64,000 nt of DNA. It comes from Dipteris shenzhenensis. Taxonomy: Eukaryota; Polypodiophyta; Polypodiopsida; Gleicheniales. Position numbers and translations under genes: made by a program. Below the pieces are notes generated by a model that was not told the DNA's origin, searched no databases, and was given only the letters and a program-made list of their open reading frames with translations. How positions within the stretch are numbered: the stretch's first letter is position 1; each line of letters starts with the position of its first letter. Shown here piece after piece: positions 1 through 13,624 of the stretch. Location of the stretch: assembly GCA_047967505.1 (NCBI GenBank), contig CM106540.1, one strand, 5' to 3'.

Positions 1-439
1 TGAATCAATCAATATTTCCAACAAGATGATTCTACACCTTCGCACCTATGGCTTACTACAAGGATGGGTCAAACATGTTCGAAACCTTTAATATGCTCCC
101 AATCATCACGATTAGTCAATTAGTTCACAAGCACACGAGAGATGGTCTTTAAGAGCATTGCACCACTAGGTATATAGCAACTTGAAAAACTCAAATGTGC
201 TCAAATTGTTAGATCATAATTAGTTTTGAATTATGTTCAATGCAATGTGATGTATATCCATCATTGCATCGATGAATAAGGTCCAGTTTAGTGGCATTAG
301 GTCATGTTCATAAGGCATTTACTTGTTCGATTCAATAAATAAAGTTTAGGTAGTTGTGGCCATAGGCGAAGATTATGCAACCAAAATCATGATCAAAAGT
401 CAAGGTAATGGTATGAGGTCCTAACATAGTCCAAACGTA

Positions 440-1100
440 ATGCTAGACCATTAGTATTTTTGCCAACTCTAGTTAGAAGTGCATATAAACCCAACCCTAG
501 ATAGTAAACCTTAACTAGACCCATGTGACTATATGGATTATCGACCTATGTGAACTCATTCATAAGTGCATTCCTTTAAATAAGGATTTGTGATATGCAT
601 GGGTAGGGTTCCATTATGTACAAGTGAACATGGCAATATTTTTGTGTGCATGTTCATTGAAGCATCAACTTAATCTTTCATTGGATAGCAACTCAATGGC
701 ATTTACCTAAGGAAAGATCACACAATTGAAATTGAATAGCAAACTATGGGAGGACTCATAAAGCATGTGCAATCATAACAATTACTCATGGCACACGATA
801 TGGGGTCCAAATGTGGGGACCCCAACTTGAAGGAACTTTAAAAGCTTGCCAAGGGTACATTCACTTCAAGCCCTTGATCAATACATCAAGCCACCACTTG
901 ACATCCTTAAACATGTGCCCTAGCATGTCCATATCAAAAGCACTAAACATCACCACATCCTCTCCAAGATATGATCTCCCATAAGTCATCTCCAAGCTTC
1001 CTACAACAAAAGGCAAAGCAAAACAAGGCAAGTCCTCAATATAATGTTCCTATCATCATCTAACAATCAATCTTGACCACAAGAGAAGATTCAACATGCA
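440..1100 (+). repeat. Diverged direct repeat, copy 1
   Basis: About 650 bp here matches 6000-6655 in the same order and orientation, with many substitutions and small indels. Shared landmarks include the stretch around 515-530 (gacccatgtgactatatg), the stretch around 745-765 (gactcataaagcat) and the stretch around 1075-1098 (aagagaagattca). The spacing is about 5.5 kb throughout. This could be a pair of old LTRs of a roughly 6-kb element, but I found no clear TG...CA ends, primer site or target duplication. Confidence 0.55.
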
Positions 1101-2895
1101 AAGCATACAATAATTGCATGAAAATTCAAGAAAAGCGCAAGTTCTCAATAGGAGCAATTCTAAAAGATTTTCCCCATCATCCATCCATCCAAACACATGG
1201 AAATGATGCAAATGCACCCTAGGAAGAGGGGGGAAATCCAGAAGGAAGGTTTATGGCATCATCTCAATAGTGTTTTTGTAATAAAAGGGCATGTGAAAGA
1301 GAGATGTGCTAAGAGCATGGAGAGGCATGAGAACCATGGTGGAGATCCATGGAGAAGAGACTCCTAGAAGAGGAGAAGTGGGGCGACTTGTTTTTGCAAC
1401 ATTTGGGTACCTAAAGAATGAGTTATTTGCTTGCTTATTGCTACCCACATTTATGTAGGGCTCACATAGTTAGAATGGAACTAGTTGATCTAGTAATTCC
1501 CTCCTAGTTTGGTTGGAAGCCCACCATTTTGGAACAAGCTTTTGGTTTAAAGATGTGGGGGTCATGGTTTTCCACACATGGTTTTGTGGCACATGATTTT
1601 TGGTAAACCATGGCTTTGTGTATCCATGATCTTGGTGGACATGGTTTTGGGAGGCCAACTAAGGGGACCTTTTAGCTCATCGTGTTAAAATGAATGGTCT
1701 GGATCTAATCCCTAGACCCAAGTGTAATCTTTTAATGATGCAACCTTGAGGTCTGAGTTCTCTTAGAATTTTACATTAAAAATGGATTCCCACTCTCGTA
1801 ACTCTTAGCCTAATTCTTGGTGACGGTCTCAACTATCCCTATGCTTATGCTTTTCACAACTAATTTTGTGGCATTCTTGGTAACAGTCTCAACTATCCAT
1901 ATGAGTTTTTGGTAATCATATAAGTTTTCCCCATACTAAGAGGTGTCACTTCTCATATGTCTCCATGTAAAAGTGTCCATGGTCCTATGGAGTTGTCGTC
2001 CTTCTTTGGAATGTCATGTCATCCATATTATGTTCATGGGGTTGAACCTCACCCTAGAACATGGTTTCTACTCAATTCTCTTTTGTGTGGTGGATTATTG
2101 TAGGTGCATTTAATTGTTCCATCACATTAGGCATTCATCACTTGTATGTGATTTATCAAGTGGATGCCATCTCTTGAAGTCAGTGTGTCCATTGGCAAGC
2201 TTGGCTTTGTTGTCTCCCAAAACCTTAGCACTTATTTGGTATAGCATTTTACAAATTCTTCTCATCTAACCCTTGGCTAGGGTTTGGTTCTACAACTTTA
2301 TGAGCTTATAGCTTTATATGTCAATTCTTTGCCCACACTTGGGCGTTATCCATTGCATGCCCTTCCGTACGGTACTTGAATGTTTCAACATCGCTCATGC
2401 ATTACTTATTCAATGTCATGAACTAAATCTTCTATGCCACTCTTCTCATTATCTATATTGGTGTAGAGTATATAGAAGGGTTGTAGGATGAACTCTTAAC
2501 CATCTTAAATATTGCTTTTATATGTCGCTCTTCTCATTATCTATATCAATTTGAAGTGTATAAAAGAGTTGCAAAGTATACCCGTGTATCCTTCAGCCCA
2601 CCACATCATGGTTATAACTTGCTCATAAATGTGTCCATCATCTAGTTCCCATGATATTGCTTCATGGCTTTCACATGGGATACATCCACTGTCATCCACA
2701 CACAAGTGCTCATTGTGGCACATTGCAACATCCATTAGCTGCATTTAATCCATTCGACCTTGTAAGACCAACAACTTAATGGATTGTAAACAATTTATTG
2801 ATGGCCTAAAAGTACTTACATTGCAATAATCATGACTTATGATCAAGATTTTGCATAATAATTCCAAGTAAGTGGGTAATCCTAAGTTTTTAAGT

Positions 2896-3394
2896 GGTAT
2901 TTAGGGTTTCAAGAATGGTCATTGTAACCATACTCATAACATGAGTGTCCTCAACTGACAGGTTTGAGTTGCCCACATCAATAAACTTTCTTGGAATCAC
3001 CACAATGGATACTCGTTGCTTCTTAACATAACCTTTTTTCTAGATTTCTCATCTAGCATGAAAGAGTTAGGATTTGCTCATAATCCCTAGACCTAGTTAG
3101 GAACCATGTCAATACCCATGCTACACATGGTATTTAGGCTTTCACTGGAATGGTTATCGTAACCATACTCATAACATGATGGTCCTCAACTGACACATCA
3201 ATAAACTTTCTTGGAATCTGCACAATGGATACTCGTTGCTTCTTAACATAAGCTTTTTTCTAGATTTCTCATCTAGCATTTTACAAGATGAAAGAATTAA
3301 GATTTGCTCATAATCCCTAGACCTAGTTAGTAACCATGTCAACACCCATGCTACACATGTTAGTAACTCATGTCAAGACCCATGCTACACATGC
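2896..3394 (+). repeat. Tandem duplication, about 233-bp unit
   Basis: Two adjacent copies (2896-3128 and 3129-about 3358) share the order ggtatttagg, catactcataacatga, ataaactttcttggaat, atggatactcgttgcttctt and aatccctagacctagtta. The copies differ by scattered substitutions and short indels. Their tail (catgtcaa-acccatgctacacatg) is repeated once more at 3360-3394. Confidence 0.8.
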
Positions 3395-5999
3395 ATTTTG
3401 CATTAGTTTTTCATACTTTTAAGTCATGGGTCATATTTTCAAAATGCAAAATAATCAGATTTCATGAGACTTTGCTTAAACAAGCAATACAAGTAATGAT
3501 GAGCATGGATCACATATCATCACATCACAACACCAGCATAGACACCTATTTTGGTAAGTCATTGATAGAGAGTTTGATACATAGCTTGACAATTAACAAT
3601 CACAAATTGCACTTGCCACTTGTACAAGCCTTGGAGAGGTTTTTCTGTATACATGAAAAAGTTTGTCTCACTTTGTCATAGTTATACAGTAAAGTTGCTC
3701 TTATTTTTATTGTGGATTGCTCTAGCTCTATGCAAGTCTCACCCTACTTGGATATTTTTATAATGGATCCATCAATCTTAACTTATTTAAGTATCTCCCT
3801 ACTTTGGGTTTTTTTCTTATTAGACCCTCTAACAATTTTTGCTAGCTACAAATAACTTTTGATATGCCTAACTAGGTCATTTCTTATTCTTAGCATAATT
3901 CTCTAAGAGTATATATCTTTGGGATCCTTATAGAGAATCCCCTTTTATCATATTTCCATGCATTAGCAATGATGTTGGATTTCCTCTTCTAGCCCTTAAG
4001 TTGAGTCCTGGCTATTATGGCATCCCCAAATTTCCATCCCTTCTAAGCATTTTGTTATAGCCAACGTCTCCATCTATAGGCTAGTTCATCTCATTAACAT
4101 TGGATGCTTGATTCACCCATGTCCATTTAATCATTTCAATGGTCATGATATCTTGCACTCAACTAGATTCTTAGGACTTATCCTAGTATATGTCCTTAGA
4201 TTGCACACTCCCTTCAAGTTTTTTTTGCCTATTTTTTATGTTGTACTTTATGAAACCGATTCATGCCTCTAAAGCTTCCCTCTAATTATGTCCACTCGTG
4301 GCAAGATGTAGCATTATTGTCCTTTTGGATGCTTAACTCATCCTTGGCATAACCTTAACCACACTGGCTTATATTCTCATCACAATGACCCCTTGGTCAG
4401 CCTCAAGTTCCAACTGGATTCTAGCTAAGGCTAGGTAGCCTTTAGGAATCATTTAGATGTTATATTTTGTGGTTTTCTTAGGTGCCATCCCCAATGTCAA
4501 TCTAGCTATCCCTCAAGAACCATACAACTTTGTGCGACCTCTCCATCGAATGTTTTTATGTCATTTAACTCGACCTTTGGTAATCATGGAACCTATGCAT
4601 TCGCAATCTTTAGCACAATTATCATGTTAACTTTGACTAAATCCTTGGGAACCCTACATTGGTGCATTCCATTAGCATGTTGCCTTGTCCAATGTCTCTT
4701 GCACATGTCTCCTGTTAGGAGTTGTTCATTGTGTCTTGAACACATATTCCTAGTTGTATCCTTTATGCTAGCCCCAAATAATTCAAGGTACCAAGATGAG
4801 TGCATCATGTTTAAAGAGTGTAGTGGGATCATAAGAGACAACCATAGGCCATAACTAATTCTTGTATCACCTCTTTCCTACCTAAAATGCAAGATGGTAG
4901 CCATATGGTTGTAACCCTTTTTTGTGTGATCTCCATCTAGCCATTGGTGAGCCATTCACATAGATGTCAGCTTGTCCCCTTGTTTAATTGTTCCATGTTG
5001 TGAAAGATAGCTCCTTGGATACTTTAAATTCATCAATAGAATAATGTGGCATGGAGGTATGACCTAGCCCTAGTTCGAACATGTCTTCTCCAAATGAGGT
5101 GTTACCACCTTTCCACACTAGGGTGTTTCATGGGACCCTTTGATTTTTATAATGTGGGACCCTCCACATGATTGGGCATTTATTCTATGGGATTTGGCCT
5201 CCTTCTCTAGGGTGTTTCAGACCACCTTCTTGCTTATTAGAATCATCCAACACTACAACCATAACTTGCATTAAGCATTAGTCCTGGAAGGTCAATACAG
5301 CCTCTCCTTTTCAAAAGCAAGTGCAATGAGTAAATTCTCAACTTTTCTTTTTAAAATAGGAAATGTCATTCCTAGAGTGACAAAAATATTAAAAGAAAAC
5401 ACGTTGGGAAATGGGGACATGATATGCATGATAGTTTCTCCCATCATGTGCCTCTTAGTGGCATGCCCAGCTACTTGTAGAGAAGTCACTCCAAGAAGAG
5501 GGACATAATCTATTATGCATGTCACAATATATTACGCCAACACATGTTCCACATCTCCAAAAGGAGTTCTATCATCAAAAGGGAAATGGGGACATGGTTT
5601 AAGCACGATACTTTTGTTCTCTTGTGTGTCGACTTCTTTTCTTTATTCATCAGGAGAATCCATGTAAAATGTATGAGGAATTCAAGCTTTTGAATTTCCT
5701 TACTCCCTTTCTTAATTATGAAGAGATAATGTAACCTTTCCCTTTCAAAACCTAGTGGAGGATCTTCATACTTGTAACCCTTGGAAAGCTTACTAATTAA
5801 GAAAATGGTGAAAGGGGGGAGAGAGGCAAAAAGGGAGAAGAGATTTTCCTACTTATGCCTTTCCATTCCCACATTGTGGAAGGGGAAAAAAGATTGATTC
5901 TTCATATGCCATGTTTTGTCAACCCTCTCCCTGTGTCCATAACTCAACAAAGGAGTTATTATCCAAGCATAGGCAGAAGATATTTGTGTTTAGTGGGTA

Positions 6000-6655
6000 C
6001 CTTATATTACCAATGAGGGCTAAAAGCACATATTGATCCAATCGTAGTTAGTAAACCTTAAGTAGACCCACGTGACTATATGAATTGTCATATAAATGCA
6101 TGGAATTAAACTATTCATAAGTGCATTCAATTGAATAAGAATTTTAATCATGATCACATGTATGTCCTATGGGTGCAGCTCCATTATGTACACACATTGT
6201 AAATTTTTTGTCTACATATTAATTGACACATTAATATTATTGTTTTGTGAATATAAATTCAACAATGAATTACCATTTCCCATTAGAAATCCTACAAATG
6301 AAATTGAATTAGAAATTGTGGAAGACTCATAAAGCATATACGGACATGACAATTCCTCATGGCACATGATACAAGGTACAAATGTGGGAACCCTATCTCA
6401 AGGGGACTTTATTAGCTTACCAAGAGTACATCACTTCCATCCCTTGGTCATAGTATCAAGGCACCACTTGAAATCCTTAAATATGGATCCTAGCATGTAC
6501 TGAAAGCACTCAGGTTCACTACATGGTCTTGAAGATTTTCTCTCCCCCCTAAATCATTTCCATGTTTCTTACAACCAAAAGGGAAAATCCATAATAGAAT
6601 GTTTCTATCATCACCTACTTTTTAGTCTTGAAGACAAGAGAAGATTCACAATGTA
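6000..6655 (+). repeat. Diverged direct repeat, copy 2
   Basis: This is the partner of 440-1100. Landmarks recur in the same order: the gtgactatatg stretch near 6070, the gactcataaagcat stretch near 6325, and the aagagaagattca stretch near 6636. The sequence between the two copies shows no recognisable retrotransposon coding, so the LTR reading is only a guess. A segmental duplication is equally possible. Confidence 0.55.
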
Positions 6656-7739
6656 GCTCCCTACTAGACTCAGCCTCTTTTTTCTTCCCCAGTATCTTCC
6701 CAAGTGGTTCCAAGCACCTCCTTGATCACACAGAATGGGAATACATTGTAGATATGCTACAAACAGCCTCACATGCACAAGATTCCAACTCTTTCTCCTA
6801 ATACCTTGGTGGGAACACTAGCTATTCAATCAACTACACCTTTGCAAATGATTTGCCCTTCATTGGTGGCTACTTTAGGCCCAAGAAGAGACTCTTTGCA
6901 AAACAACTACAAAGTTGCCTCACCAACTAGGTAGATTTCTCCCCTCTGAACACCCTGGTGGTTAGTGTGGTTTTCAAGCGAGACAAGATGGCTCCAAAAG
7001 AGGAGGAAGATTACTTTGAGTTATGTGCAAGAATGCAACACAATTCAATAACAAGCAATTGTATTATTTCCAAGAATTTGAATTGAGGATAAATAACTCG
7101 TAGTTGTTGCAAACCAATCTCTCTCTGCTCAATTCTTCTTGTTTTGGTTGAGAACCAGGATTCTATGAGTCAGTGGCTCAAATTCTATTTCTTCTTGCCT
7201 CTACACACTTACGAGACTAGACGGGACCAGAATCCCTTAAAACTCAATTTCTACTTCCTATTACCTAGGCTAGTTGCTTGAATTCAAGCGATTGAGTTAA
7301 CTATATTTCTAACTCATACTCCTTGAATGTTTGAAATCTTCCACTGATTGGTCTACTGGTGCTCATTGGCCCTACATCTCTCTGTGATGTTTAGAGGTAC
7401 ACTGCTTTGCTCAGCAATGTCGACAAATCCTTCCTAGATGATCTCCACTTGAGTTGGTACAACTCAAGTTATGACCTTACTTGAGTTTATTGTTAACCCA
7501 GGGGTGTAGAGGCTCTCTTGCATAAGAGCTCTTATGTGCTAGCAAGAAGTGCATGTCCTTCAGCTTCGAGCTCATTGTTTGCAAGTGATTGTGTAATCTT
7601 GAGTTTAGCGGTGTCTTCAGCATAGCTGGTCGTTACTCTGGTCCCCGTGGGGACAATCCTAGTATCTGCCATTCCTCTTCAAGTTGCTGGGTTGGAGAGT
7701 TGGGAGGCCACAGGTAAATCCCTTTGATATCTATTGGGC

Positions 7740-10571
7740 TAGCGCCTCTATTAGGCGGTCAACCCAATCGCTCACTAGTTGACCCAACTTCGGGGGGGCA
7801 AGCTAGTTCCTATCTTTAAAAACATGGTAATATACCCGCAAAACCACATTTCCAAGTGGCATTAACCTTTTTACATAAGATGGGCAGCACAATGTGACTA
7901 TATTCTCAAAATAAGATCTAGCCTTTGTTAATGTAGTAGTTGCCCAAAATAGCAAGGTAGTTGTTGCATTGTTGTGGGTGGCATATTTATTAGATACTGG
8001 GTGATTTCACCCCTCTCAAATGCAAAGGCTACTTGTTGCCTATCTGCTACCATCTTCAAAATTTTTAAGTCAAATGCTTGGGTTGCCCACTTAGAAGCCA
8101 ATATGTCCCGAATTGGGTCAAAATGGTCATCCAAAAAGGCCCATTGAGATCATATAGAGTGCGTTGGGCAATCAAACCATTCCTCATCTAGTGTATATAG
8201 TGGCCTAGGGGGAGTCATTACTAGCAGAACTTGTATTTGTTCCACAAACAACTTTGTGTGTACTGAGCCAGATTCTTCATTTATATTTGCCCACCCTGTA
8301 TACTATTGACCCCAAATTTTGTACTTCCAAAATGTAATTGTCCTCCACCACCAAAATGACCAGGGGGCAAGCTTTATGTTTCCTTATTAAAATACCTAAG
8401 GGGAGAAGTCTCTATAGTTCTATAAAGATGAATTACCCCTATATTCAGCCGGAACTTAAGATCTAGAAGTAGCAATGCATGTGCAGTGGTCTAATCTTCA
8501 ATGTTTGCATCCACATTGCCTGAATATCTTGCTTCTTTTACTAAACTATCTATTATAGTGATTTGCACTGTTGTGGCTCCAGTAGACCTATGTCTGTAGT
8601 ATTTGCTAATCAAGATGAGCCACTTTGCTCCAGTAGCCAAGTTTGTCCACCTTACCTAATAGTGTCTCCATCATCCTTCAGATGCTCTGTGGCCTAGTGG
8701 TCCAGGACTTGAAGTAGCACATAAATTTGCTTGAGGGTCGCTACTCATTTTGGGCATATCGCCTTTTCTCCCTCCTGCTCTATTTGCAGATCGGTGTAGA
8801 CATTGCTAGGGTTTTTAGCCTTTCTTTGTGATGGACCATGAGCTGGCATTGAAGGCTATGGTTCCCTAGGCAATTTTAAGTGCTCCCATGGCTTGTTGTA
8901 CTAGTGGAGCAGAAGTCTTGGTCCACTTGGAGCTAGTCATAAGCAGCTTGTAGATGGGTGCACTTCTCATCTATCTCTTTCTCTCAATCCTTTGGAAGCT
9001 CCACGATCTTGTCGTACCAAGCTTTAAGCTCCCTAGTATACCATGCATGATCATGGCACTTGAAGAGTAGTGCCTGAAGGGAAATCATGTCCGTGCTACC
9101 TCGAGTTCCGATTCCTCGAGCTGCTGCTAATTGGTAGTGATTACCTCCTCTGTTGTAAGATCTTCAGAGTAGAATAGGGTGTTAATTCCATCAATTGGGA
9201 TCACATAATGTGGGAGGAGGTAACCAAGGAATTTGTTAGCAACTTTTAGAGATGGGCATCATAATTTGCTTCATTGTTGTTGCATGATCCTCTGCGTATA
9301 CCTTTGCTCAAACTCGTCTTCTACACATCTTTGATTGTAAAATCTTGTGGCACACTTTGGATGTTTATCTTGCTGCATGACCTCAAACTATGGTCACTGG
9401 TGCCGATTGACTTGTCCATAACTCCTTTCCCTTGTGATCCAATTGAGCACCAATAGTTTATATTATGTGCAAAGGCACAAGGGCAATGCTGATGCCTAAC
9501 TCCTAAGTGAGAGGATTTACAATCTGAGCCTCTTGCTTGGCTTTAAATGCAATCTTCCTAATCCCTACCACCACTTCCTCAGATTTTATTGTGTTCTCTG
9601 CCATTGTGGTGCTAGCCTGTGGATCTTCCATTGTAGACTTATCTATTTCTTTGGCAGTAGCTGTCTCTGAGGTGAGCCTCTCCTGCTTGGTGTCCCCATT
9701 GGCTTACCCTTCAGTGTCTAACTTATGTTGCCCCTCTTTAGTTGGGACTTTGTCTCTCCCATATTTGGCTCAAGGTTTACCTGGGCACTTGTACCTTCTT
9801 CTTCACTCCAATCCTGGGTAGGCTCATTGTACAACACCTCACCCTCCTTTTTACTACCAGTAGTGGTGGCCTCTCCAGTTGTATCGTGTTGGTTCCAATT
9901 GCTTCCCCTTTGTTTCATTGTTTCTCAACCTCTGGTCTAACTAGAAAGGCTCAAGCATGAGAAGGGGACGATTGGGGCTCAGGATGAACTATGGTGGTCT
10001 ACTGGCAAGCTAGTGGAGTGGGACGGGGATCAGCTAAAGAGATATCAGGGAAAGAAAGTGTATCATATGTGGAGGGAGGTGATTGTGGTGACTCGAGGAG
10101 AAAAGACAAGGATTTTCTATGGAGATAGAGGGTAGTGGAAAGGCTCAAGCATGAGGAGGGGAGGATTTGGGCTCAAGATGAACTATGGTCATCTACTGGG
10201 AAGCTAATGGAGTGGGAGGGGGATCAGCTAGAGAGATATCACTAACAGGGGAAGAAAGCATATCACATGTGCAAGGGGGATCAGCTAGAGAGATATCACT
10301 GACAGGGGAAGAAAGTGTATCATATGTGGAGGGAGGTGAATGTGGTGACTTGAGTTGAAGAGGCAAGGAGTTTCTATGGAGGCAGAGGGTAGTGGACCCA
10401 GTTCTCATCAGGAAATTTTCTTAAGCAAAGGAGGAGATAGAGGTTTGGAGAGAGACTTAGAACTATAACCTCTAGTTCCTCAGTAGTAGAACTCATCCTG
10501 CTAATCGCTCTTAAGCCACTTGCCTTTTCGGATGCATTTTCTCCTTTTGGTTCGATGCTCACCCAATCCAC
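7740..10571 (-). pseudogene. Decayed minus-strand coding region, unknown family
   Basis: Read from high to low coordinates, several minus-strand stretches look coherently protein-coding but are split by stops and frameshifts. A start-like segment lies at 10571-10374. A Ser/Pro/Asp-rich repeat segment lies at 10408-10193 and a Gly/Glu-rich hydrophilic segment at 9918-9718. A charged helical segment lies around 9110-8950 (contains WYTRELKAWYDKIVEL). A hydrophobic segment lies around 8640-8420 (contains LLLLDLKFRLNIGVIHLYRT). Near 8134-7928 there is an open stretch (contains DILASKWATQAFDLKIL), which continues after a frame change to about 7780 (contains YFENIVTLCCPSYVKRLMPL). I do not recognise the family. 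It could be the gag-like or accessory ORF of a retroelement, or a dead host gene. A short motif, HLYRT, also occurs in the minus-strand remnant at 34-36.9 kb. Confidence 0.4.
9951..10400 (+). repeat. Minisatellite-like duplication with nested 57-bp repeat
   Basis: The block beginning agcatgagaaggggacg (from 9954) recurs from about 10147. Inside the second copy a 57-bp unit starting ggggatcagctagaga is tandemly doubled (10218 and 10275). Because 57 is a multiple of 3, the minus-strand frame repeats the same peptide (SPVSDISLADPP occurs twice), which is consistent with past coding. Confidence 0.75.
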
Positions 10572-11968
10572 TCAATGTGTTTGTGAGCATCAATTGTGTT
10601 GTAGGACCTTCCAAGCGGGGTGTCTCTAGCCATCTCACTACTCATGACTCCAATCTACGTTGGCTCATGTAGAGGTACAAGCCTAATGTATGGTTGGTAC
10701 TAGTACTGCATCAATTGTATAAGGACACCACCTCTTCATTTTCTAATGCTTTTGATTCAAGAGGTAAATTCTCTCTAAATTCTCCTTTCTTATCTTAAGC
10801 CCCATGCTAGGGCCTAGCCTGTAGAGTAGTCCTTGGCCCTTGTATTCACGAGGCATAAGAGTTAAATGGGACTGCTCTTATGGTGTAGGTACCTAGGCTC
10901 TCCTGAAGAGAGAGGTGGCTTTTATCATTGTTTTATTTCAATGCATGTCATCTTCGGTTTTGCATGCATGAAAATTGGGATCCAACTATCAAGACAAAAC
11001 ATGGATGCAATCTATACCATTTTTGCATGCTTTAAATTGTGAAATCCTACATTTTTGCATCATTCATATTTTGTCCTTGTGCTTATTCATGCATGTAGAT
11101 TACCTTGCTTGTGCATCCACCAATATTTTCACAAAACATCCACCTTCTACCTTCACACAACACATGCTACTTTTTGCAATGTTAGGAAGGGAGCTACATT
11201 GAGCTGAAGTAAGGAAGAGATCATTAACATGAGAGGAGACTAAAGGAGAAGAGTAGTATGCCCATGAGATTCAGGCATATTTTGAGCAAATGTAGAGAAT
11301 TGTTGTTGGCCTTGGGTTACCTAACCAACCTAGGTTAGGTCTAAGCAATTGAATAGGGTGAACTAGGAGCTACCACGGAGAAGCCAAGAAATGGGACTCT
11401 GAGCCAACACCAGCCCATGGATCCAATCCTTGGTAGCATTTTTGTAGGCTCCTAGGTCAAAATTCAGAAGGCATTTTTGTAGGCTCCTAGGGCTAATTTC
11501 AAAAGGTGAATGTTGAGATTGACAGTCTAGAGTCCTAGGTTACTTAAGCCTTGAGTCTATTGTGAAATGGAATTTTTACTTGCCCTCTTGTTAGTGTTGT
11601 AGTTTGAGTCCAAGTGGAGCCTTTTTGCTCAAAGTTAGGGTAAGTGCCTCAAGCCAAGGTGAGTGTTTGTATCTCTAGGTGTGTGGTAGACTACAGCTAC
11701 AAATGTTTGTAAGAGGCCGAAGACTTTTAGTAATACAAGTATTATATTTGGTAACTTGTTTTTTAATCCTTTATTGCCAAGACTAATACATATTAGAAAT
11801 GCCAGGGAAAAAACAAATTTTATTCTCCAAGATTTGTTAGGTGGATTTATACAAATTTCAAAAATCATGGTGCTGGAAGGCACAATCAAGATGAAAGGCC
11901 AACTGAGCAAAAAGAAATATGGACAAACTACAAAAGAAGCAAAGTAAGGACCAAGCAACTTTGAGTAC
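10572..11968. other. Intergenic stretch upstream of the Ty3 element
   Basis: No gene is supportable. A short direct repeat of catttttgtaggctcctagg occurs at about 11437 and 11472. An 8-bp-stem palindrome lies at 11319-11340. The 113-codon minus-strand frame at 11635-11976 has no recognisable feature and crosses the retrotransposon boundary, so I treat it as chance. Confidence 0.5.
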
Positions 11969-12576
11969 TGTGACACTAAAAATTGATATTTTTAACTTGG
12001 CATTGATATTGTTTTTCTCTATGTTTGATAAGGGTTTGAGTATCAAGTGATAGCCTAGCGGCTCTCACTTATTTCTATTTTCTATGATATTGTATGGGAT
12101 TGAGAGGATGAGTGGAATGGCTCATTGTAAATACCATAGGTATGAATTATAAATACCTTGGTATGGGGTGAGAGTTATTTGTGTATGGGATATTATGAGT
12201 TTTTTAGAAAATAGGAAGAGTGAGTCATATAAAGAGGTGGGCTCATGTCCATGTGTTCCAATAATATAAGAGAGGCCACATGCCAAGCATGTGGAAGGCA
12301 TGTGGAGGAGTGTGAAGTCAAGAGGAATCCTTCTAGAACTCCTATGTGGAATAAGGAGGATGTGGACATGTGGAAAAGAGAGGGTCCCTATGGGCTCCAT
12401 GTGAGGAGACTCTTGACTTTCTCAATATTTTAAGAGTCTTGAGCATCTTTTGATGGGACACATGGCAAGAGTAGCCAAAAAGGACATGGATGGTGACATA
12501 CGTGCTTATGTGATTGATGGGGAAAGGAATCTACAGGCAGCAATTGTAAATGGGTGAAGGAGGGTAACAAAATCTC

Positions 12577-12584
12577 TATAAAAG
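12577..12584 (+). promoter_or_regulatory. Putative LTR core promoter (TATA box)
   Basis: TATAAAAG occurs in the context ctctataaaaggagccc, the only strong TATA box in the LTR. It should place the transcript start (U3/R boundary) about 30 bp downstream, near 12610. The same sequence is conserved in the right LTR at 17276-17283. Confidence 0.65.
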
Positions 12585-13090
12585 GAGCCCTCCTCTCCCT
12601 TTTTCATCAGAATCTCTTCCACCATTGGGCCTTATGTTGCTGTAGTTCTAGTCTCCCCAAGCCTCTTCCATGAGCCTTCTCTTCCTCTTGTAGATATTCT
12701 CTTATGTAGACTCTTGAGTCCTTCTCTCTCTAGTTTATTCTCTCTCTATGAGTAGTCTTGGAGCTTCCGCTCCCTCTTGTATGTATGAAACCTCTTCTTC
12801 TCCCTTGTGTTTGTAGTGTTGAGGTGGATTCTCACTCTATTTATAATGAAGGTCACTTCAGGTTCTCTCTCTCTCTTGAGTGTCTCTTCCCTTTTCTTTC
12901 TTTCAAAGCCTTAAAAGTTCTTTCTATTCGGCTGCTCACTGTGCACACATGGTCCATTTGTTTCCCGAGCCACTATGCAAACTTCTTCCCCTCTTCTAGG
13001 CAAAATCTATGAGGGGTGGATCGTTGATGAAGGTGGAGTCTTGAGGGAGCATCCTGCTCAGGCGAAATTAGCCTGGCTGGAGGGTAGTTT

Positions 13091-13624
13091 TCATGATAGT
13101 TTGACCCCCTGTTAGTGTTTTGCTCATAACTTTTTGCTCAATAGTCCGATTGTAATGAAATTTATATCAGCGCGAAGCTATCTTTAAGGCGCATGTTTCT
13201 ATGTGATCAGATCTTGAATCAGATTCTGTTGCAAAAAGTTATGAGTCTCTGTGTTTGACAGTTTATTTTCATGATAGTTTTTACCCCCTTCCAGTAAACT
13301 GTCCATATCTCTTCAACCGTCTGTCTGTTTTCAATGAAATTTATATCAGCACAAAGCTCTCTTCAAGGCGCATGTTTCTATTGATTAGATCTTGAATCAG
13401 ATACTGCTGCAAAAAGTTATGAGTCTCTGTGTTTGATAGTCTGTTTTCATGACAGTTTTTACCCCCTTCCAGTAAACTGTCCATATCTCTTCAACCGTCT
13501 GTCTGTTTTCAATGAAACTTATATTAGTGCGAAGCCCATCTCAAGGCGCATCTCTTTCTGTACTTGAATCTTTGATATCATGTATCTATTGAAAGTTATA
13601 GGCCTCTGTGTCTAATGACAGTTT
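13091..13624 (+). repeat. Three tandem 178-bp units inside the left LTR
   Basis: Units start at 13091, 13269 and 13447 (tcatgatagt or tcatgacagt), giving an exact spacing of 178 bp. Shared blocks are aatgaaatttatatcag, the aaggcgcat block, and aaaaagttatgagtctctgtg. The first unit is the most diverged. They lie downstream of the TATA box, in the transcribed R/U5 part of the LTR. Confidence 0.9.

Larger units (their letters stand above)
1..7739. other. Repeat-rich intergenic DNA without a supportable gene
   Basis: Only short open frames occur here (under about 105 codons), none with a recognisable domain, splice context or coherent flanking frames. The stretch is AT-rich and low in CpG, as expected for old methylated repeats. 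It holds the diverged direct-repeat pair and the 233-bp tandem duplication listed separately, and nothing else I can name. Confidence 0.6.
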
